Below the pieces are notes generated by a model. The model saw only the letters and a list, made by a program, of their open reading frames with translations. It had not been told where the DNA came from and did not search any database. Source: Nitrospirota bacterium (GTDB taxonomy: Bacteria; Nitrospirota; Nitrospiria; Nitrospirales; UBA8639). Taken from it: 9,506 nucleotides of DNA. The DNA lies in assembly GCA_003228495.1 (NCBI GenBank), contig QIDY01000166.1, positions 1 to 9,506 on the forward strand, in the 5' to 3' direction. The translations under genes were made by a program, and so were the position numbers. This document shows positions 6,049 through 9,506 of the stretch, in pieces (position 1 is the stretch's first letter; every line of letters begins with the position of its first letter).

Positions 6049-6161
6049 TGCCATCTGGGTTGTGGAATAAGAACATGTTGCTGTAGTGCTGACCGTTCAG
6101 ACCGCTAGATTTGTCCTCTGTGAATATGCGGCCGGCCAGAGTTCGAATAGGCCTTTATCCT

Positions 6162-6827
6162 TTAATTGATGGGAGGGCTTTCCTCAGCATTGCCCGTCAT
6201 TGGAACAAATTTTACCGGCAATAATTCGATTCTCTGGTAACCCTCTTCGGTACGTCGAATCAAGACCAGGTTTTGCGCATAGCCCCCGACCGGAAGAATG
6301 ACCCGCCCGCCAACCGCCAACTGTTCTAAGAGCGGCGTGGGGATATGGTCAGGCGCGGCCGTTAATATTATGGCATCGAAGGGACGTTCTTCTGCCCAGC
6401 CCTGGTAGCCATCTCCCGCTCGCACCCTGACATGGTCATAGCCCAACTTCGATAAATTGTCTCTAGCATATTGAGCGAGTGGTTCGACAATTTCAATGGA
6501 AAACACATGCACACCCAATTCGACGAGAATTGCGGCCTGGTACCCTGAACCCGTTCCGATCTCCAGCACCTTCTCGCCGGGGCTCAGCTCCAGGGCCTGC
6601 GTCATATAGGCTACAATGAAGGGTTGAGAAATCGTCTGCCTATGACCGATAGAGAGTGGAAAATCCCCGTAGGCATCTTCTGACGCATAGTCCGGAATAA
6701 AACGATGGCGCGGAACCCGCCTCATGGCGGCAATGACTGCTGGATCGGTAATACCTTCCGCGACAATCTGGGTATCAACCATCAAATCCCGTTCAACCTG
6801 TCGTGAAGGATCGTTATGTGGATTCAT
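6162..6827 (-). CDS. pcm: Protein-L-isoaspartate O-methyltransferase
   Basis: This cytoplasmic repair enzyme uses S-adenosylmethionine to methylate L-isoaspartyl residues in damaged proteins, which starts their return to normal aspartate. The 221-residue length is usual for the family. Visible motifs are RVPRHRFIP (37-45), the substrate loop with TISQPFIVAYMTQAL (65-79), the SAM-binding VLEIGTGSGYQ (87-97), the acidic SIEIVEPLA (110-118), GDGYQGW (138-144) and the C-terminal VKFVPMTG (205-212). All core motifs are intact. No clear Shine-Dalgarno precedes the ATG at 6827. A second ATG at residue 16 is possible but would leave an unusually short N-terminus. It follows the aldolase by 77 bases on the same strand, so the two may be cotranscribed with pcm second. 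Confidence 0.95.
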   Translation of the reverse strand: MNPHNDPSRQVERDLMVDTQIVAEGITDPAVIAAMRRVPRHRFIPDYASEDAYGDFPLSIGHRQTISQPFIVAYMTQALELSPGEKVLEIGTGSGYQAAILVELGVHVFSIEIVEPLAQYARDNLSKLGYDHVRVRAGDGYQGWAEERPFDAIILTAAPDHIPTPLLEQLAVGGRVILPVGGYAQNLVLIRRTEEGYQRIELLPVKFVPMTGNAEESPPIN

Positions 6828-6904
6828 ATTGATATTTGATATAACGACAAATCACCTCTGCCGTCAGTGTAGCTCCTCCCCCTGTAGACAATGTGTCCGT
6901 AGAC

Positions 6905-7954
6905 TCAGGCCACGGCCACTTTTTTTGACAGATAGACATCCTGAATTGCATTTAACAAAGTAACGCCGTCTTTCATTGGTTTCTGGAAAGATTTTCGGCC
7001 ACTGATGACCCCCATTCCCCCGGCGCGTTTGTTAATGATTGCGGTACGAACCGCCTGATGCAAATCATCCTTACCCGATGGTCCTCCTGAATTAATCATG
7101 CCTACCCGACCCATGAAGCAGTTGGCAACCTGATAGCGAACAAGATCGATGGGGTGATCACTGGTCAGTTCACGATAGACCCTGTCATCCGTACGGCCGA
7201 AATTAATGGCGGGGTACCCGCCGTTTTTTTGGGCCTGCTTTTGCTTAATGATGTCTGCCTCAATGGTAGCGCCCAGGTAATTCCCCTGGCCGGTAAGATC
7301 CGCCGCATTGTGATAGTCCTCGCTCCCTTTTTTGAAGGCACTGTTACGCAGGTAGGCCCAAAGCACGGTAACGAGACCCAGTTCATGGGCATGGGCAAAG
7401 GCTTCGCTGATTTCTTGTATTTGGCGGCGCGATTCCTGAGAACCGAAATAGACAGTAGCGCCTAAGGCCACGGCACCCAGGTCAAAGGCCTGCTCCACGG
7501 TAGCGAACAGAGTTTGGTCGTGGATGGCAGGGTAGGATAATAGTTCGCTATGGTTGATCTTCACAAGAAAGGGAATCTTGTGGGCATATTTGCGGCCCAC
7601 CGAACCCAGAATGCCTAAGGTCGAGGCTACGGCATTACAACCCCCTTCCATTGCGAGCTTTATAATGTTTTCAGGGTCGAAGTAGATTGGATTAGGAGCG
7701 AATGAGGCGCCTGCGGAATGTTCCACACCCTGGTCCACGGGCAGAACGGAAAGGTAGCCTGTGCCAGCCAGACGGCCATGATTGAAAAGAGTTTGCAGGC
7801 TGCGCAGAACGCGCGGCCTGCGGTCACTAAGAGCGACTACCCGATCCACGAAGTCCGGGCCGGGTAAAGCCAGACCGTCCTTGGGAATAGTTTTACATTC
7901 GTGTTGGAGAAGAGTCTCCGCCTCGTCACCCAGTAAGGTTTCGAAATTGATCAT
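6905..7954 (-). CDS. fbaB: Class I fructose-bisphosphate aldolase (FbaB/DhnA type)
   Basis: The enzyme interconverts fructose 1,6-bisphosphate with dihydroxyacetone phosphate and glyceraldehyde 3-phosphate through a lysine Schiff base; it is cytoplasmic and serves glycolysis and gluconeogenesis. From the ATG at 7954 the protein has 349 residues, almost the length of E. coli FbaB. An AGGAG at 7963-7967, eight bases upstream, supports this start; the frame stays open upstream to a TTG at 8146, but that extra part reads like non-coding DNA. Motifs: LSVLPVDQGVEHSAG (68-82), PFLVKINHSE (128-137), LWAYLRNSAFKK (198-209), EADIIKQK (232-239) with K237 the likely Schiff-base lysine, and the phosphate loop INSGGPSGKDD (287-297). 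A sigma-54-like promoter lies at 8130-8146. It probably leads a two-gene unit with pcm. Confidence 0.95.
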   Translation of the reverse strand: MINFETLLGDEAETLLQHECKTIPKDGLALPGPDFVDRVVALSDRRPRVLRSLQTLFNHGRLAGTGYLSVLPVDQGVEHSAGASFAPNPIYFDPENIIKLAMEGGCNAVASTLGILGSVGRKYAHKIPFLVKINHSELLSYPAIHDQTLFATVEQAFDLGAVALGATVYFGSQESRRQIQEISEAFAHAHELGLVTVLWAYLRNSAFKKGSEDYHNAADLTGQGNYLGATIEADIIKQKQAQKNGGYPAINFGRTDDRVYRELTSDHPIDLVRYQVANCFMGRVGMINSGGPSGKDDLHQAVRTAIINKRAGGMGVISGRKSFQKPMKDGVTLLNAIQDVYLSKKVAVA

Positions 7955-7962
7955 GGCCTGGT

Positions 7963-7967
7963 CTCCT
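7963..7967 (-). promoter_or_regulatory. Ribosome binding site deciding the aldolase start
   Basis: On the minus strand AGGAG stands eight bases before the ATG at 7954. It selects this start over the 64-residue upstream extension, and the resulting 349-residue length fits the family. Confidence 0.8.
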
Positions 7968-8129
7968 AATTCTTTGGGAGGAAAATGGGTTATGCATGAT
8001 GATCCAGCAAGAACCTCAATGCAGCTGGGAAATCGCAAATCAACTTTTTTCTGTAACGGGATAGGTACTCCGCCTAGTCGTTTCATCATCAGCCTGCCTA
8101 TGCTGGCAGCTGCTAACAGGGTGACATAA

Positions 8130-8146
8130 AGCAATGATGAAGCCAA
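8130..8146 (-). promoter_or_regulatory. Sigma-54-like promoter for the aldolase
   Basis: The minus strand reads TTGGCTT, CATCA, TTGCT. The GG and GC doublets have the correct spacing, and ten of the twelve key positions match the sigma-54 consensus (TT replaces AC at the end of the -24 box). Transcription would start near 8119, leaving a leader of about 165 bases before the aldolase ATG at 7954. Confidence 0.5.
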
Positions 8147-8385
8147 GTGGGCCGATCTCTTTCAGCAAAGGACCAATGACCCTGTCCCTTTTGGAAGGCA
8201 AGAATATCCCCCCTGTATAATGTAAGAAGTTTTTTGACGAACCCTGTGGAACATTGCCCCATATGCCTTCCGGTGGCAGACCCAGAATTCCTCATTTCGT
8301 AATCTTTCACTTGGAAAAAATATTTTTTAATTGGCTAAGTTCAGGGAAGCGATTCAACAATCGCTATACACAGGAAAGCATTCAT

Positions 8386-8402
8386 TTGGCCTCAATTTTG
8401 CT
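8386..8402 (+). promoter_or_regulatory. Sigma-54-like promoter for the SpoIIAA-like gene
   Basis: The plus strand reads TTGGCCT, CAATT, TTGCT, with the correct spacing between GG and GC. The ten shared bases TTGGC-N7-TTGCT are the same as in the two other candidates at 1084-1100 and 8130-8146. The start would be near 8414, about 170 bases before the gene. A GCGATT/AATCGC inverted repeat sits 22 bases upstream. Confidence 0.45.
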
Positions 8403-8483
8403 TTATTTAAAGGAACCACTTGTTGCAATGATTGTTGGTGAAAAACGTTTGCAAGGTATGGTTTACCGATTAAGAAAAAGATT

Positions 8484-8535
8484 GGTTGAGATCAACCTTT
8501 AAATTGGAGAAAACAAACATCGTCGTTATCGACGA
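8484..8535 (+). promoter_or_regulatory. Two inverted repeats in the leader of the SpoIIAA-like gene
   Basis: GGTTGA-GA-TCAACC (8484-8497) is a 6-bp inverted repeat with a two-base centre, more like a protein-binding site than a hairpin. TCGTCG-TTAT-CGACGA (8520-8535) has a 6-bp stem and a four-base loop and could form an RNA hairpin about 50 bases before the gene. Any role in control is inferred. Confidence 0.35.
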
Positions 8536-8582
8536 CGCCGAAAGTATTTTTGTTGTTATCACATGATGTCTACTGAGAGGAA

Positions 8583-8969
8583 ATGAATATGAGTGTTATG
8601 AGACACGGTCTTTCAATTGGCATAGAAAGAGTTAACAATGAATTTTTCCTTTCTCTAAAAGCGGTGGGAAAGCTAACACATGAAGATTACGAAAAAATAA
8701 ATCCTATGATTGATTCGGCACTGGAAGGTGTTAAAGATCCAAAAGTCAAAGCCTTTATTGATGGGTCCGAACTGGAAGGCTGGGAAGTAAGAGCAGCATG
8801 GGATGATTTTAAGCTCGGTCTAAAACATGGCGGTGAGTTTGACAAAATTGCGATTTTTGGCAATAAAAAATGGCAAGAGTACTTATCAAAAATTGCATCA
8901 TGGTTTATATCGGGTGAAGTGAAGTACTTTGAAGACGCCAGTGCCGCGTTCACGTGGCTTCAAGAATGA
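8583..8969 (+). CDS. SpoIIAA-like (STAS-related) protein
   Basis: The 128-residue cytoplasmic protein fits the SpoIIAA-like family. It has an opening beta strand, then VGKLTHEDYEKINPMID, a KVKAFIDGSELEGW segment (about 54-67), VRAAWDDFKLGL...HGGEFDKIAIFGNKKWQEYLSKI in the middle, and VKYFEDASAAFTWL at the end. The fold is a small alpha/beta STAS type; the precise role is unknown and it may act in protein-protein regulation or lipid binding. No cysteine is present. Two starts are possible: ATG at 8583, and ATG at 8589, which is eight bases after GAGAGG (8575-8580) and is the better choice, giving 126 residues. The gene is richer in A and T than its neighbours (many AAA, ATT and TTT codons), which may mean recent transfer. 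Confidence 0.85.
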   Translation: MNMSVMRHGLSIGIERVNNEFFLSLKAVGKLTHEDYEKINPMIDSALEGVKDPKVKAFIDGSELEGWEVRAAWDDFKLGLKHGGEFDKIAIFGNKKWQEYLSKIASWFISGEVKYFEDASAAFTWLQE

Positions 8970-9094
8970 TATAACACCATCTCCGAGTAGCTGGCCTCGT
9001 CGATAATGTCTGCCAACACCTGTGATACGCATTCCTCAATTGCTGCATGGGCAAGACACATTTTTGTGAGCAAACAATGACAGACGAGTTGAAG

Positions 9095-9100
9095 AGGAGG
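9095..9100 (+). promoter_or_regulatory. Ribosome binding site of the BCAM0308-type gene
   Basis: AGGAGG stands five bases before the ATG at 9106. It sets the start of a gene whose end lies beyond the window. Confidence 0.8.
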
Positions 9101-9105
9101 AGACC

Positions 9106-9506
9106 ATGAGTGGCAAAGAAGGGAAAGTGGGCAAGCGTGGCCGACAGGATCGTTTGATCAAGGAACAGGTACATGATCCCTACATGACACGTACCAAGCC
9201 AGCAGAGCCTACCGTGTGTCCAGAATGCAGGTCTGTATTCAGTCGCGGCAGATGGCAATGGTCGCCTGATATTCCCGATAGCGGCTATCAGGAGCTATGT
9301 CCGGCGTGCCACCGTATTCATGACAAAGTCCCGGCGGGTTTCTTAACCTTGAGCGGTGAGTTCTTCGATGAGCATCGCAATGAAATCATGCATCTCGTGC
9401 ACAACAAGGTAGAAAAACAGAAGGCCCAACATCCCATGAAGCGCCTCATGGATATCGAGGATCAGGAGGCCGGTGACGTCGTCATTACTTTTACCGATGT
9501 ACATCT
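9106..9506 (+). CDS. BCAM0308-type zinc-ribbon-like protein (3' end beyond window)
   Basis: The frame is open from the ATG at 9106 to the right edge, giving 133 residues. Two cysteine pairs, VCPEC (C38, C41) and LCPAC (C65, C68), should bind one zinc. They flank a GRWQW segment (48-52). Conserved stretches follow: AGFLTLSGEFFDEHRNEI (77-94), HLVHNKVEKQKAQHP (96-110) and MDIED (115-119), then a strand with VVITFTDVH at the edge. This pattern matches the BCAM0308 family, found in beta-proteobacteria and in Nitrospira-like bacteria among others. Its biochemical role is unknown; the zinc knuckles resemble those of NMD3-type RNA-binding proteins. It lies 136 bases downstream of the SpoIIAA-like gene on the same strand and may share its transcript. 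Confidence 0.85.
   Translation, partial: MSGKEGKVGKRGRQDRLIKEQVHDPYMTRTKPAEPTVCPECRSVFSRGRWQWSPDIPDSGYQELCPACHRIHDKVPAGFLTLSGEFFDEHRNEIMHLVHNKVEKQKAQHPMKRLMDIEDQEAGDVVITFTDVH

Larger units (their letters stand above)
7955..8582. other. AT-rich divergent regulatory region between aldolase and SpoIIAA-like gene
   Basis: The stretch holds no convincing gene. A frame over 8254-8502 (82 codons) has no ribosome binding site and overlaps a predicted promoter. It contains two sigma-54-like promoters facing opposite ways. It also holds several inverted repeats: AAAGGAC with GTCC(C)TTT (8167-8191), the 14-bp palindrome AAAAAATATTTTTT (8315-8328), GCGATT-CAAC-AATCGC (8349-8364), GGTTGA-GA-TCAACC (8484-8497) and TCGTCG-TTAT-CGACGA (8520-8535). 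The A/T content rises clearly from about 8290. Confidence 0.6.

Noticed and set aside
6131..6150. tRNA-like GTTCGAAT near 6139.
   Set aside because: No matching acceptor, D or anticodon arms could be found around it.
7955..8146. 64-residue extension of the aldolase upstream of 7954.
   Set aside because: A good ribosome binding site marks 7954, the family length fits there, and the extension overlaps a candidate promoter.
8183..8197. TGTCC-CTTTT-GGAAG as a second copy of the 1262-1281 palindrome.
   Set aside because: The half-sites are three bases closer and one is imperfect, so it is not the same dyad.
8254..8502. 82-codon plus-strand frame.
   Set aside because: TTG start without a ribosome binding site, no recognisable family, and overlap with the promoter and inverted repeats.
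8428..8502. 24-codon basic peptide frame in the leader of the SpoIIAA-like gene.
   Set aside because: The nearest AAAGGA is too far upstream, and nothing else supports translation.

Overview
The window looks like a stretch of bacterial chromosome with moderate GC, most likely from a Nitrospira-like member of the Nitrospirota. This placement is an inference. It rests on the type of multicopper oxidase at the left edge, a short 'CH(H)...CxxCG' protein, a BCAM0308-type protein, and a GC-rich palindromic intergenic element of a kind I associate with Nitrospira genomes. No rRNA, tRNA, CRISPR array, complete insertion sequence or integrase was seen.

Layout. (1) 1-853 (-): secreted multicopper oxidase, cut by the left edge. 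Its 5' region (854-1325) has a consensus sigma-54 promoter (1084-1100) and, about 180 bases further upstream, a perfect 20-bp palindrome (1262-1281) placed like an enhancer-binding-protein site. (2) 1326-1604 (-): a frameshifted remnant of the DNA-binding end of an NtrC-type activator. (3) 1815-2708 (-): class I polyphosphate kinase 2. (4) 2772-3198: intergenic, with a 119-bp imperfect palindrome. (5) 3199-5076 (-): a two-gene unit, a stand-alone receiver protein followed by a sigma-54 activator with a PAS-like, cysteine-containing sensor region and no receiver. (6) 5077-5761: a doubtful reading frame and a tiny 11-codon frame. (7) 5762-5959 (+): small Cys/His protein whose frame appears to continue past its stop. 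(8) 6162-7954 (-): class I fructose-bisphosphate aldolase followed by protein-L-isoaspartate methyltransferase. (9) 7955-8582: AT-rich divergent regulatory region with two further sigma-54-like promoters, one facing each way. (10) 8583-8969 (+): SpoIIAA-like (STAS-related) protein. (11) 9106-end (+): BCAM0308-type zinc-ribbon-like protein, cut by the right edge.

How it may work together. The main theme is sigma-54 control. The same ten bases, TTGGC-N7-TTGCT, occur upstream of the multicopper oxidase, the aldolase and the SpoIIAA-like gene, each time in the correct direction. A complete sigma-54 activator, a partner receiver and a dead paralogue of the activator lie in the same window. The working hypothesis is a small local regulon linking copper/redox enzymology, polyphosphate/nucleotide energy balance and central carbon flow under the receiver-activator pair. 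The promoters and genes are visible; the link between this activator and these promoters is inferred.
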